Source: Erysipelotrichaceae bacterium (GTDB lineage: Bacteria; Bacillota_I; Bacilli_A; RFN20; CAG-826). From it: 64,000 nucleotides of DNA. The stretch lies in contig SVBB01000006.1 of the NCBI GenBank assembly GCA_015059105.1, positions 1-64,000 of the forward strand, given 5' to 3'. Both the position numbers and the translations under genes were made by a program. Below the pieces are notes generated by a model. It ran no database searches, was not told where the DNA came from, and worked only from the letters and a program-made list of their open reading frames with translations. Every line of letters starts with the position of its first letter. Position 1 is the first letter of the stretch. Of this stretch, positions 19,501-27,708 are shown one piece after another.

Positions 19501-22500
19501 TCACAGTGTATTTAGAGAAGTGATTAGTTTTAAATGTGATATATCCGTTTGCGTAAGTCGCTTTAATTGATTCAACTTGTCCGGAATCATTGATAAACCA
19601 AACCGCAATGCTATCGGCATTGGTAACTTTTGTAGCAGGATATGGAATAGTAACAGTAACGTAGTTATCTTTACCAAAGTCGACTGGTTGATCTTGATCG
19701 CCAGAAGTCATTGTCATTGAGAAATCATAAACAGTGTTGTCACCGATTTGTGCTTTTTGTTCTGGGGTTATACCAGTGATTTTATCAACATCAACCTTTG
19801 CGATATTAAGTTTTAAAGTCGCATTTTCTCCTAAATTATCAACTAAATTATCAATAATTTTGTCATCGATCTTCATTGAGGCATCGACTTTATCTTCGTC
19901 ATTACTGACAGCGATTTCTTTACCTTTTAGTCCTTCAGCGTTGGCTGAACCGGTAAAGATTGTGACTTGTCTAGTTGCATCACATCCTGAGACTGAGCAA
20001 GTATCAGTACGAACACCATCTACTGGTGTACCCAGTTGCCAAACGTGGTTATTTGCATCTACTGGGATGTCTTTAGGGTAAGAATGGTGACAGACGCTAC
20101 ATTCATATGTTTTAACACCTTTATTTTGACAGTTAGCTTCAGTTGTAATCCTTGCAACATAGTCATGGTGTGCAACTGTACCATTCGTTACTTTAGTTCC
20201 ACATCCATTTGTACAAGTGTAAACCTTGTCATAAATACAAGTTTCGCCTTCTTGTAAAACTTCTTTGACATGGCCTTCTTCATCATCGTAATGGTGACCT
20301 AAAGCTGGTCCAGTAACAACATCTTTAGTTTCTTCGCATCTGCTACATTTGTAGTGAGAAGTTTCGACTTCAGTACAAGTGGCATTTGTCTTATTAACTA
20401 ATTGGAAATCATGACCTAATGCAGGTTCTTCAACATGACAAACGCTACAAGTGTGTCCGTGTGTGCAATCTCTATCATGATCCCAAACATGGCCTGTCGC
20501 TGAAACTGGATTACGGTGTTCTTCAATATCATCATCACATGCACTACATTTATATAGATCGTATCCATCTTTAGTACAAGTTGGATCGATTTTCTTATCA
20601 AAAACAAAGTTATGTCCAGTGGCTGGAACAATCTTATGCTCACTCTTAATTACGTGAGTTTTGCAAACACTACAATAAGTGACTTCATCGTAAGAGCCAG
20701 CTTCTGTGCAAGTTGCTGCTTGTACATTTTCATGGGCTGGAGTATCTGGAGTGTGATCACCAGTTGCAGGGTCACCTGCCACTACATAAGTACCGCTATA
20801 TTTTACTTCATTAACAATATATTCAGCAGTATATGTTCTATATCCAGCCGCCACACATGTTGGTTCTGTATCAACATAAGTGATGGAAACATCAGCAAAT
20901 GTCTTATGGTTATTATCGTTATGACAAATGAGTTCTGCCTTCGCGGACACTACACTATTTTCTTCACCCCAAACGATACGAGAGAATTGATAATCATGAC
21001 CAGAAGCAGCTTTTGTATCAACTATTTGAACATCTTTGTAATCGCCATATGTCGCAGTGAATGTGGTCTTTTCTTCTTTTTCACATGTTTGTTGTTGAGT
21101 GACTAAAGAAGTGACGTCCGCATTATACTCTTCATGGTGAGTACAACCATCGTTTTGACAATCTAAAGAGATAACAGCAGTAGAATAATTAGGGTTCCAC
21201 TGGAATGAAGCCTCTAAATTATGTGGTAATAATTCACCAACTTCGATATCTTTACTATCTTGACGAATTACTTCGCCATCTTGATAAGTAGCAGTGAATG
21301 TTCTTACTTCTTTACTGTAGCAAGTAGCAGGAGTTTTTTGTACACTACTAACTTCCGCGATCATTTGGAAAGTATGAGATGATTCAGTTTTACAAACTAA
21401 GCTAACTTTGGCAGTCGTACCGTTCCAAATAAATCCTTTGAATTCATAATCGTGACCACCCTTAACGTCACCAGTCGTGATTTTTTGAACTTCTGGTTCT
21501 TCAGTGCCATAAGAAGCGGTATATTCGGTTTCATCTAATTTGATACAAGTGCTTGGAATTACTTTGCTCGTCACTACTGCATTTTCAAAAATAACGTGAT
21601 TATTATCATGGGAACAAACATATTTAGCTTGTGCAGTTGTATGATCAACAGCCCATACATAACCAGCGAAATCATATTCATGACCTAAGGCAGTATCTGC
21701 CATCGCATAATCTCTAGATTCATTATGACTATCATATGAGGCAGTATATGTATAAACAGCATCGTTTTCACAAGTGGCTGCAGTTTTTAATACACCTTCA
21801 GACATTTCAGCATCGAAGAGTTGAACGTGGCTACCATCGTTAGCACATACATATTTAGCTTGTGCCGTTTTATTACTATCATTCCATATAAATCCGACAA
21901 ATTCATAATGGTGGCCAGTGGCTGGTTCGCCATCGACAATCTTGAAATCGCTGGTGCCTTGATAAGTGGCAGTATATTTAATCTTTTGAGCGTTTTCACA
22001 GTTTTTGCTGCTTTGGACGCTGATGGACATCTGTGCTGGAACTTGTTCAGTGTGGTCGCAGTTCGCACGTTGACAGACTAAGTTAGCCTTCGCACTCGTG
22101 CCGTCCCAAGTAAATGGATTATCTTGATCTAAAACAAGGTCATGTCCTAATGCATCAAGGACTCTAGTTTCTTTATGAGAAGAATCGTTCGCACATACAC
22201 GTGTTTGAATGCCAGAAGTTGTACATGTTGGTTCTGTGGTTGTGCTCCAAACTCCGTAACTATGGCCAGTTGGTTCGCCATAATCACGAACTTCAACGTG
22301 GCTTTCATCATGGGAACAAACGCGTTTTTCTTCACCAGCTTCTTCACAAGTTGGCTGTTTAGTTATTTGCCAGTTGCCGTAATCATGGCCAGTGGCAGAA
22401 ACAACTCTTGTTTCAACGTGAGAAGAATCGTGAGAACAAACTCTTTGTTCTTCGCCATCAGTTGTACAAGTGGCTGGGGTAGTAACTTTCCAATCACCAT

Positions 22501-23053
22501 AGTCATGACCTAAAGCTGGAAGGACTCTAGTTTCAACATGGGAAGAGTCATGGGAACAGACTCTTTGTTCTTCTCCTGCTGTTGTACATGTAGCAGGTGT
22601 CTTAACTGTCCAATCACCATAAGCATGGCCAGTTGCACTAAGAACTCTTGTTTCAACGTGACTTGCATCGCGGGAACAAACTCTTTGTTCTTCACCATCA
22701 ACTGTACAAGTTGCTGGGGTTTTAACTGTCCAGTCTCCATAATCATGGCCTAAAGCAGCAACAATCGTGTCTGCTTGGGTGATTTCTTGACCTTCTAAGT
22801 TAAATAATTTTTCACATCCGGTACACACTTTATAAGCGATGCTACCAGGATTAGTACAAGTGGCATTAACCGCGGCAACATCTCTAAATGTATGCTGGTG
22901 AACTTCACTCGAACTACTCGGTGTGATGGAAGAAGATTCTGCCGAAGATGATGGCGGTATGATTGAATTTGAGGATTCAACCACACTTCCACAGGCAGCC
23001 ATACCAAACACACCAAATGACGCTAATAAAAATAGTAAGGTTTTCTTTCTCAT
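13538..23053 (-). CDS. Giant repeat-rich surface lipoprotein, 3171 residues
   Basis: One uninterrupted 9.5-kb frame. It starts with a lipoprotein signal peptide (lipobox GMAAC, Cys21) and a Ser-rich linker, so it should be anchored outside the cell. From residue 56 onward most of the chain is Cys-containing modules of about 40-75 residues built on H-x-Y-x(n)-C-x(n)-C-S-x-D/C-x-x-C (paired Cys and His), some with CxxC knuckles that could bind zinc or form disulfides. The first five modules after residue 102 are nearly identical. Around residues 1050-1170 is a non-repeat beta domain ending in ITFKTNHFSKYTV, common in Firmicute wall proteins. The last third has longer modules with recurring DPEKGCEGG. 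There is no LPXTG or transmembrane anchor at the C-terminus. AAGGAG precedes ATG 23053. Function unknown; adhesion or a surface shield is a guess. Confidence 0.85.
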   Translation of the reverse strand: MRKKTLLFLLASFGVFGMAACGSVVESSNSIIPPSSSAESSSITPSSSSEVHQHTFRDVAAVNATCTNPGSIAYKVCTGCEKLFNLEGQEITQADTIVAALGHDYGDWTVKTPATCTVDGEEQRVCSRDASHVETRVLSATGHAYGDWTVKTPATCTTAGEEQRVCSHDSSHVETRVLPALGHDYGDWKVTTPATCTTDGEEQRVCSHDSSHVETRVVSATGHDYGNWQITKQPTCEEAGEEKRVCSHDESHVEVRDYGEPTGHSYGVWSTTTEPTCTTSGIQTRVCANDSSHKETRVLDALGHDLVLDQDNPFTWDGTSAKANLVCQRANCDHTEQVPAQMSISVQSSKNCENAQKIKYTATYQGTSDFKIVDGEPATGHHYEFVGFIWNDSNKTAQAKYVCANDGSHVQLFDAEMSEGVLKTAATCENDAVYTYTASYDSHNESRDYAMADTALGHEYDFAGYVWAVDHTTAQAKYVCSHDNNHVIFENAVVTSKVIPSTCIKLDETEYTASYGTEEPEVQKITTGDVKGGHDYEFKGFIWNGTTAKVSLVCKTESSHTFQMIAEVSSVQKTPATCYSKEVRTFTATYQDGEVIRQDSKDIEVGELLPHNLEASFQWNPNYSTAVISLDCQNDGCTHHEEYNADVTSLVTQQQTCEKEEKTTFTATYGDYKDVQIVDTKAASGHDYQFSRIVWGEENSVVSAKAELICHNDNNHKTFADVSITYVDTEPTCVAAGYRTYTAEYIVNEVKYSGTYVVAGDPATGDHTPDTPAHENVQAATCTEAGSYDEVTYCSVCKTHVIKSEHKIVPATGHNFVFDKKIDPTCTKDGYDLYKCSACDDDIEEHRNPVSATGHVWDHDRDCTHGHTCSVCHVEEPALGHDFQLVNKTNATCTEVETSHYKCSRCEETKDVVTGPALGHHYDDEEGHVKEVLQEGETCIYDKVYTCTNGCGTKVTNGTVAHHDYVARITTEANCQNKGVKTYECSVCHHSYPKDIPVDANNHVWQLGTPVDGVRTDTCSVSGCDATRQVTIFTGSANAEGLKGKEIAVSNDEDKVDASMKIDDKIIDNLVDNLGENATLKLNIAKVDVDKITGITPEQKAQIGDNTVYDFSMTMTSGDQDQPVDFGKDNYVTVTIPYPATKVTNADSIAVWFINDSGQVESIKATYANGYITFKTNHFSKYTVTRLSPEEFCGLYGHSLNRLQEVEGDCTHSAYTVDVCARCHEKIVKITKPAPGHNWTLISSSSTDPTCTTSGLKSYECSVCHETKQENVAAIGHEWVFNGYQWGGDYSTAKALFICNHDKNHTELRDAKVTTKEIEPTCTAWGYTVVTAQYGEQEPVSTSVNYVEPLGHNPGEVHNENVVKPTCTEIGYHDEVVRCTRCNEVLSTEVKKQDDALGHKWGEWALYGEDATCTVDGVERRYCENDDKHYEERIRYATGHTPGEAVIENNVDPTCTEPGHYESVISCSVCGNELSRETINVPATGHDWGEWVITTEATCQHAGEEQRKCNNDNEHVETRVIPQTDHVAGEPARENVEEATCTTDGHYDEVIRCIYCNEVLSHDDDITIPALGHDYKVTFVLNDDPNTATASFVCSRDEEHNFSKEVATTVVGDGPTCSEARDVHYAASITYNGVTYNAEPELIKEDYILEHVPGEAVIENEVEATCEHRGGYDEVVYCEVCHEKLDEEHHDIPALPHTSAAPVIENEVAASCTQAGGYDEVKYCVECGKELERNHVIIPKLDHVVSELLSDEDMHFHMCTACGQVLDYEEHAYVNTVTKEATCSVNGVYHHVCEECGFEYDTSIPKTGIHNYVNGVCSMCGKVEKTCDHTELHDKTLSISDVGGCGGYITYKTCECGEVKFIDEYHFEPQCNIYAVQPRMEEREYEGKVVQVQIMTCQDCGMEYHMYNTGSEKDGCTNIVNYPFRIFDPEGEIVLDAIYHYESTYHNHTAFKSFALDEAGNYLAYEYCEDCQKIIRIRGVVISRDDVETINSKQVVDDNKVIETITYSYDDVIVEIAKETVTDGCTITTTNMATVYIDNAVVFEFISEPKQEETHKWKYTYEMMDEEKGCSGGVKMTRECEKCGIAQHGVTYGHSNYEQAVIDFTELSGGTCKGSFEYSTCSVCDEVASFNLMELMNSKIHNYDSNYGTPDENGNMTMTLVCKDCGFTVTGVASTHVDGCVTEMRFTGTAYYDAENPLLVINDYLVQRREDHNYVVKNVEFLDPEKGCEGGAIVSYQCDKCGDSYESRSYGHSYKDKDQSGTIYDDMTKNSLATYHKSTCDICGKDVVHNLEVNYGAFESSVEHQETIDGKDYKGYILTSPDGTLQAKVLAANFKISSCEEANNRYIELLMKNEEGVFASFMVKVDSYTSSSHQWEYNVEFLDPEKGCEGGYEGVKVCSVCHEEEQISGSWHQERTHQTIDLSEYGACQGNLIEIEKCNICGEVFEEYYKEGPCNFKESGEPYYYPDHDEKNGHSHYKRTLVCSKCGLQLEYIVDNINAKESCYYLDSHQTIISIGEFKYTLSDSHEGYSHYYENESYESRGNCEKDGYIYHAICTKCGQKVDELRYGHRYQEYYEPIGEDCEKDGLLVKVKCIICGESGEKQYVINGHKYEEKKVNLSQYIPNQEGYISYSECKYCGKVQPNNVDCYVPGGLINTSNSYVDKDGYKHDVNVDSGLRNDQDEYLFRDSTDRRYVPVDNCRTSVEVTRQVFVNGSVVYTSVSDEGYVYNHDYEYTFTFDKDENCENGFLVVSKCKNCGDINEEHCDYHRPFIVEKVDFTKYGSTHEGELVIEKCPCGEHHDYYVNSTCDFNNTSIEGGNRYTCAECGFQYEITSSYQYHEEGSCVVDRVVTIKVGTQTEKPYVIDIVYSNYDENHSFQDQDHIFAQRTIDEKEGRYVETETFTCERCGGQEISEYEYVEGDYVDNKWNGGKIVRNLHTYANGSSELNLYTYYYIGEEIYQLLTTRLITESDGSWHRNDYEYSDNDPCHYVETDTDSEGYKYSYEGVRHLHETWIYYEKVSCSQNAVEGYICLVCGEASDKYERALDHDFRYDDQKECYVCSRCGLENDTGVSGSIILEDLSNDEYYVVGYAFNTPVQFSKAVILTPNEGKPLILNSNDIDFNKTDSPRAYSFSKEQISEIAAKNEFKDYDVTFVFYPYGDDSSYQYAISLTK
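22147..22750 (-). repeat. Five tandem 120-bp coding repeats
   Basis: Five consecutive 40-41-codon units encode GHDYGDW...TPATCT..GEEQRVCSHDSSHVETRV. Units 1-3 are nearly identical; units 4 and 5 diverge. This is the least-decayed part of the repeat array, consistent with recent duplication or copy-number change. Confidence 0.85.
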
Positions 23054-23274
23054 ATAAAAACTCCTTGTTGGTATTACTATAATAAAGCATATGTGAAAGT
23101 AGTGTTAATAATTATAAAAATTATTCCTTAAAATATATTTAAGAAATCTATCGAAAAACAATTATTTAATAGTTAAAAATCCCAAATTGATTGGGAGATG
23201 TCATTAATATTTATTTAATTTGTGGTTTGCATCAACTATTTAATAAACGAATTTATAATCATTATTTTTTAATT

Positions 23275-23316
23275 TTTTATTATAAAATACACCTCCCCGT
23301 TTTTGCTGGGGAGGTG
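23275..23316 (-). terminator. Terminator of clpB
   Basis: CACCTCCCC and GGGGAGGTG form a perfect 9-bp stem (23290-23298 and 23308-23316), followed on the minus strand by a T-rich tract, 6 bp past the clpB stop. A weaker CCCAA/TTGGG hairpin at 23181-23195 with five T lies further on. The rest of 23054-23289 is AT-rich promoter space for the giant gene. Confidence 0.85.
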
Positions 23317-23321
23317 CATCA

Positions 23322-25436
23322 CTATATGGCCTTAACCACTACTTCATCGTTTTGATAATCAACCAAGTATTTGTGACTAGTGTCAACTTCTTGAGAGATG
23401 ATCTTATTCGCAATCGCGGTCTCAACTTTATTTTGAATGAATCTCTTTATTGGTCTTGCTCCAAATGTTGGAGAATAAGAACTATCTAAGATCCAATCTT
23501 TTAAAGTCTTAGAGAACTCGAATGAATAATAAGATTCTTTAAGTCTTTCATTAAGGTTATTAAGAAGTTTATCAACAATCTTACCTTGTGTTTCTTTACC
23601 AAGTGGAGAGAAATAAACGATTTCATCAATACGGTTTAAAAACTCTGGTTTAAATGTTTGATGTAATAATCCTTCTACTTTATCTCTTTCGTTATTTAAG
23701 AGATATTCGCTACCAAGGTTAGAGGTCATGATGATAATGGTATTTTTGAAATCCACGACTCTGCCCTGAGAATCTGTTAATCGACCATCATCTAACATTT
23801 GAAGAAGTAAGTTGAATACTTCTGGATGGGCTTTTTCAATCTCATCGAATAAGACGATGGAGTAAGGATTTCTTCTCACCTTTTCAGTGAGTTGGCCGCC
23901 CTCTTCATAACCGACATATCCTGGTGGGGCTCCAATAAGACGAGACGTCGAGTATTTCTCCATATATTCCGACATATCAATTCTGATGATATGAGATTCG
24001 GAATCAAACAAGGCTTCCGCGAGGGCTCTTGCCACTTCTGTTTTACCAACACCCGTTGGACCTAAGAAGAGGAAGGAACCGATTGGACGATTGCTATCTT
24101 TAATACCCGCACGTTGACGTAAGATCGCGTCGCTGACAAGAGATAAGGCTTCATCTTGACCGATGACACGTTTCGCTAATGTGGACTTTAAATCCAAGAC
24201 TTTTTCTCTATCCCCTTTTTCAATCTTGCTAAGTGGGATATTCGTCATACGGGAAATGATACGAGCGATTTGTTCTTCGTCGACAACTTCAGATAGAAGC
24301 TTATCTTTACCTTCAGAATAATCAAATTGTTTGAGCTGTTTTTCGAGTTCTGGAATCGTTTTATACTGCAATTCCCCAGCCTTTTCATATTCAGAATGAG
24401 ATAAAGCGACATCTAAATCGAACTTCGCTTTCTCTAATTTTTCTTTCACGTTTTTGATTTTTAAAATCTGTGATTTTTCTTCTTGCCACTGCTCTTTGAG
24501 TTCGTTATCTTCTTTTAAATAAGATGATAATTCTTTTTCTAAATCAGCAAGTCTCTTTTTCGAAGCATCATCAGATTCTTTCTTAAGAGCAACTTTTTCA
24601 ATTTCAAGATTTCTAATCTTTCTTTCGAGTTCATCGAGTTTAGCAGGCATAGAAGCGAGTTCAACTTTAATCGAAGCGCAAGCTTCATCCACTAAGTCGA
24701 TAGCCTTATCAGGAAGGAATCTCGATGTTAAATATCGATTAGATAAAGTAGAGGCAGCAACTAAAGCGCCATCAGTGATTTTCACCCCATGGAATGATTC
24801 AAATCTATTTTTTAAACCTCTAAGAATTGTAATCGTGTCTTCCACGCTTGGTTCATTGATCATCACCGGTTGAAATCTTCTTTCTAAAGCGCGGTCTTTT
24901 TCAATATACTCTCGATACTCTTTTAAAGTGGTCGCACCAATACAGTCAATTTCTCCTCTTGCGAGCATTGGTTTAAGCATATTAGATGCATCAAGCGCGC
25001 CATCTGTTCTACCTGCACCAACAATAAGGTGGATTTCATCAATAAAGAGAATGATTTTACCGTCCGACTCTTTAATCTTATTTAAAACAGCTTTAAGTCT
25101 TTCTTCGAATTCACCACGGTATTTAGCACCTGCGACTAATGCGCCCATATCTAATTCATAAATAGTTTTATCTTTTAAAATAGTTGGGACATCATCTTTG
25201 ACAATACGCTCAGCAAGACCTTCAAGTATTGCGGTCTTACCAACACCTGGTTCACCTAAAAGAATGACGTTATTTTTTGTTTTTCTCGCTAAAATCTCGA
25301 TAATTTTTCTAATCTCTTCATCTCTACCGATGACAGGGTCAATCTTCCCCTTCTTCACTTCTTCATTGATATTCCTACCAAATTTAGCAAGGATATCTTT
25401 ATCATTTTCATAGTCTGGAACTTGATTCATATTCAT
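23322..25436 (-). CDS. clpB: ClpB disaggregase lacking the N-terminal domain
   Basis: ClpB threads aggregated proteins through a hexameric AAA+ ring with help from DnaK. This chain (about 704 residues) has AAA1 with Walker A GEPGVGKT and Walker B LFIDEIH, the long coiled-coil middle domain (about residues 280-400, which distinguishes ClpB from ClpC/ClpA), and AAA2 with GPTGVGKT and [10 protein letters not shown], then the C-terminal D2-small domain. The usual 140-150-residue N-domain is absent: the protein starts some 20 residues before the AAA1 linker ([20 protein letters not shown]). ATG 25436 follows AGGAGG; the frame is open to 25481 but the extension runs into the CIRCE operator. Confidence 0.95.
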   Translation of the reverse strand: MNMNQVPDYENDKDILAKFGRNINEEVKKGKIDPVIGRDEEIRKIIEILARKTKNNVILLGEPGVGKTAILEGLAERIVKDDVPTILKDKTIYELDMGALVAGAKYRGEFEERLKAVLNKIKESDGKIILFIDEIHLIVGAGRTDGALDASNMLKPMLARGEIDCIGATTLKEYREYIEKDRALERRFQPVMINEPSVEDTITILRGLKNRFESFHGVKITDGALVAASTLSNRYLTSRFLPDKAIDLVDEACASIKVELASMPAKLDELERKIRNLEIEKVALKKESDDASKKRLADLEKELSSYLKEDNELKEQWQEEKSQILKIKNVKEKLEKAKFDLDVALSHSEYEKAGELQYKTIPELEKQLKQFDYSEGKDKLLSEVVDEEQIARIISRMTNIPLSKIEKGDREKVLDLKSTLAKRVIGQDEALSLVSDAILRQRAGIKDSNRPIGSFLFLGPTGVGKTEVARALAEALFDSESHIIRIDMSEYMEKYSTSRLIGAPPGYVGYEEGGQLTEKVRRNPYSIVLFDEIEKAHPEVFNLLLQMLDDGRLTDSQGRVVDFKNTIIIMTSNLGSEYLLNNERDKVEGLLHQTFKPEFLNRIDEIVYFSPLGKETQGKIVDKLLNNLNERLKESYYSFEFSKTLKDWILDSSYSPTFGARPIKRFIQNKVETAIANKIISQEVDTSHKYLVDYQNDEVVVKAI

Positions 25437-25474
25437 AATTTCTATCCTCCTAACACTAATAGTATAGCACAAAA

Positions 25475-25501
25475 TTAGCACTCTTCAAGCGAGAGTGCTA
25501 A
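25475..25501. promoter_or_regulatory. CIRCE operator (HrcA binding site)
   Basis: TTAGCACTC and GAGTGCTAA are perfect inverted 9-mers separated by 9 bp, the CIRCE consensus. It lies 39 bp upstream of the clpB start, in the leader and probable promoter, so clpB should be repressed by HrcA and induced by heat or misfolded protein. The divergent esterase gene begins 70 bp away and might also be affected. Confidence 0.97.
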
Positions 25502-25570
25502 AAACTTTCTTTACGTAGTAAAATATAAAAATATTCGCGGTTAGATACAAACATCATTTATAATGATGGT

Positions 25571-26470
25571 ATGAAAATTGGAAAACTAATACTCAACATC
25601 ATTAAAGCCAAGATAAGTAAAGAAAACGCGAAGAAATGTAATAAGCTCGTTTTTGACCCTAAATATAACCCGAAACGAGATATTTCATATATTGATGATG
25701 GAAATGACTATCATAAATTTGATTTATATTACACCCCTGTTAAAGATAAGAAAAACTGCTTAGTTATCGACATCCACGGAGGTGCCTACATATTTGGCCA
25801 TCGAAAAGAAAACTATATGTTCGGCACAGTATTTTTAGATGCAGGCTTTGATTTCATCGCGGTTGATTATATCCCTAATGATGGTAATCACTCTATTAAT
25901 GATATTGTTGACCAATGCGTTAAATGCATAAGCTATATTGCTAACCATTTAAATGAATATGGATTTAGTAGCGATTATAAAATTGTCCTGACAGGTGATT
26001 CCGCAGGTGGACATATAGCGAGCACAATTGCCGAATTATTTCTAGATAAAGAATACGCTGGCTTATTAGGTTATAGTTTGCCCACAATCAATATCAAAGC
26101 CCTTGCCATTAATTGTCCAGTTTTTAAATTTGTCGGGCTAGGTAAAGATGCTTTAACAAAATCTGGATTAAAAAGAATGTTAGGCCCTCAATATAATGAT
26201 AAAGAAAAAGCTGCTTTAATTTGTCCTGCTACTCATATTGATTCATTATCAGTCCCATTATTCGTCTCCACTTCTAAAAATGATTTCATTAGAACTATTG
26301 GGGCAGAATCCGTCTTACCATATATGAAAGATAATAAGGATTTCGAATATCTATATATTGAGGATGAATCCGCTGGTCATGTTCATAATATTATAGATAT
26401 AACAAGCGAGCCATCAAAAAAAGTCAACCAGGCGATGATTGACTTCTTTACTAAGAGTATTAATAATTAA
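25571..26470 (+). CDS. Alpha/beta-hydrolase esterase (HSL-like)
   Basis: The oxyanion-hole motif HGGAY (residues about 62-66) and the nucleophile elbow GDSAGG (about 141-146) place it in the hormone-sensitive-lipase-like carboxylesterase group. A late His in SAGHVHNI completes the triad, with the Asp probably in STSKNDF. At 299 residues with no signal peptide it is cytoplasmic. It probably cleaves small acyl or acetyl esters. ATG 25571 lies 6 bp after TATAAT with no Shine-Dalgarno, suggesting a leaderless message. Confidence 0.85.
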   Translation: MKIGKLILNIIKAKISKENAKKCNKLVFDPKYNPKRDISYIDDGNDYHKFDLYYTPVKDKKNCLVIDIHGGAYIFGHRKENYMFGTVFLDAGFDFIAVDYIPNDGNHSINDIVDQCVKCISYIANHLNEYGFSSDYKIVLTGDSAGGHIASTIAELFLDKEYAGLLGYSLPTINIKALAINCPVFKFVGLGKDALTKSGLKRMLGPQYNDKEKAALICPATHIDSLSVPLFVSTSKNDFIRTIGAESVLPYMKDNKDFEYLYIEDESAGHVHNIIDITSEPSKKVNQAMIDFFTKSINN

Positions 26471-27070
26471 TTACTTCAATTTAAACACAGTCATTCCGTT
26501 AACAAGATAAATAATAGTCAACACTATAATAAATATTAAGATAATAGAAGTAGTAATAAGATAAGTAACTACTCCTTTTTGTCCTTTCTTTAATGTAATG
26601 ATACATAAAATAATGACCACGATATCCAAAACCATCGCCGGTATTGCGACATATAAATAATATGGGCTTAATTCGGTTATATGGTTAGGCGCATCAAAAA
26701 ACTTTTGAGTAATTTCCCACGTTTTTCCAACAAATTGACGATACCCTTCTGAGATTAAAATCAAAAATGCAGTTGCTAAAATTGGGATAATAATCACCAG
26801 TCCATTAATGATAGTTGCAAATAAACCTGCAACCCCAGAAAGAACCGGCATAAAGTAAAATGATAATGAGGCGATAGAAAATATCATCGCTGGAATAAGA
26901 AAACCAAAAGTTACCTTCTGTAGTTTGCTCTTCCTTTGATTAGAGAATTTTATCTTCTTTTTATAGGAAGGAACACCATCATCAGGAACACTGTTTTTAG
27001 GAGGAGAATTAAAACCTATCTTTTCGACAGGTTTTTCTTCTAATTCGTTATTTATTTTTTCTTCTTCCAT
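26471..27070 (-). CDS. Four-TM membrane protein, unknown
   Basis: No family recognised. About 50 hydrophilic N-terminal residues are followed by four membrane segments, at about 52-72, 75-100, 133-158 and 170-192. It begins 2 bp after the LURP-one-like gene ends, so the two form an operon, and it ends adjacent to the convergent esterase gene. It may be a membrane partner of the upstream product, but this is only positional. Confidence 0.7.
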   Translation of the reverse strand: MEEEKINNELEEKPVEKIGFNSPPKNSVPDDGVPSYKKKIKFSNQRKSKLQKVTFGFLIPAMIFSIASLSFYFMPVLSGVAGLFATIINGLVIIIPILATAFLILISEGYRQFVGKTWEITQKFFDAPNHITELSPYYLYVAIPAMVLDIVVIILCIITLKKGQKGVVTYLITTSIILIFIIVLTIIYLVNGMTVFKLK

Positions 27071-27072
27071 TA

Positions 27073-27597
27073 TTAAAAATCGGAACTTGAACTTGAATCA
27101 CTTGATGAGCTTTGATCTCTTCTTTGTCTATCGACGATGAGGTCAATCGCAATCACTAAAGATACAAAAGTCGCTAAATCGTATTTATCATCTAAAGTTA
27201 AGATGAATGAGTCCCTTAAGGAAATCATACGAGAAATATGACCAATCTCCTCACCGTTAAGAGTAATATGATAATCGTATTGAAGGATGTTACCTCTAAT
27301 TTGTAAATCACCTAAATCAGAAGTGACGTAATAATGATCATGAAGGGAAAAGATCTTTCTTCTTACTGTAGCGATGATAGTTTTATCTGGTTTTTCGACA
27401 AACGCTTTTCTTTGGAACAATCTCCAGAATTTGTTTCTCACAACAAACAAAGTGTTGCCTGATAAATCTTGTACGAATTTCTTACGAGTGAATGAAAAAA
27501 TTCTTCCTTTAACAAATAAAAGGTCTTTTTCGTCCATATCTTTAACTGTGGAACTACCACCTAAAGATACCCATTTATTTCTAATTGAAACTTCCAT
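27073..27597 (-). CDS. LURP-one-related (LOR/Tubby-like) protein
   Basis: A 174-residue beta-rich protein with alternating strand patterns (LLFVKGRIFSFTRKKFVQDL, FVVRNKFWRLFQRKAFVE, VRRKIFSLHDHYYVT) typical of the LURP-one/YxjI family, which shares the scramblase/Tubby barrel. It ends in a central-helix-like hydrophobic segment (LATFVSLVIAIDLIVD) and a Ser-rich tail. Molecular function is not known for bacterial members. I use ATG 27597, which has AGGAGA upstream; the frame extends to 27654 without such a site. Confidence 0.75.
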   Translation of the reverse strand: MEVSIRNKWVSLGGSSTVKDMDEKDLLFVKGRIFSFTRKKFVQDLSGNTLFVVRNKFWRLFQRKAFVEKPDKTIIATVRRKIFSLHDHYYVTSDLGDLQIRGNILQYDYHITLNGEEIGHISRMISLRDSFILTLDDKYDLATFVSLVIAIDLIVDRQRRDQSSSSDSSSSSDF

Positions 27598-27664
27598 AAT
27601 TGTCTCTCCTATATATCTATATTTAATCGTATAAATATAAATATAGCAATTCATTTATAAAAGA

Positions 27665-27684
27665 AATCCCTCAATTGAGGGAAA
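27665..27684 (-). terminator. Terminator of the 325-residue membrane-protein gene
   Basis: CCCTCAATTGAGGG (27668-27681) is a perfect palindromic stem followed on the minus strand by ATTTCTTTT, 28 bp after the stop of the gene at 27709. Confidence 0.65.
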
Positions 27685-27708
27685 CCTTATCAATATAACA
27701 AATAACTA

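Noticed and set aside
22147-22750. Regular 120-bp repeats resembling a CRISPR-like or satellite array
   Set aside because: The units are codon-phased in one long frame with no spacer/repeat alternation of CRISPR type, and no cas genes are present.
13834-22753. Many plus-strand open frames opposite the giant lipoprotein gene
   Set aside because: They are antisense shadows of repetitive Cys/His coding sequence, lack ribosome sites and have unlikely compositions. The minus-strand frame is 3171 codons long without a break.
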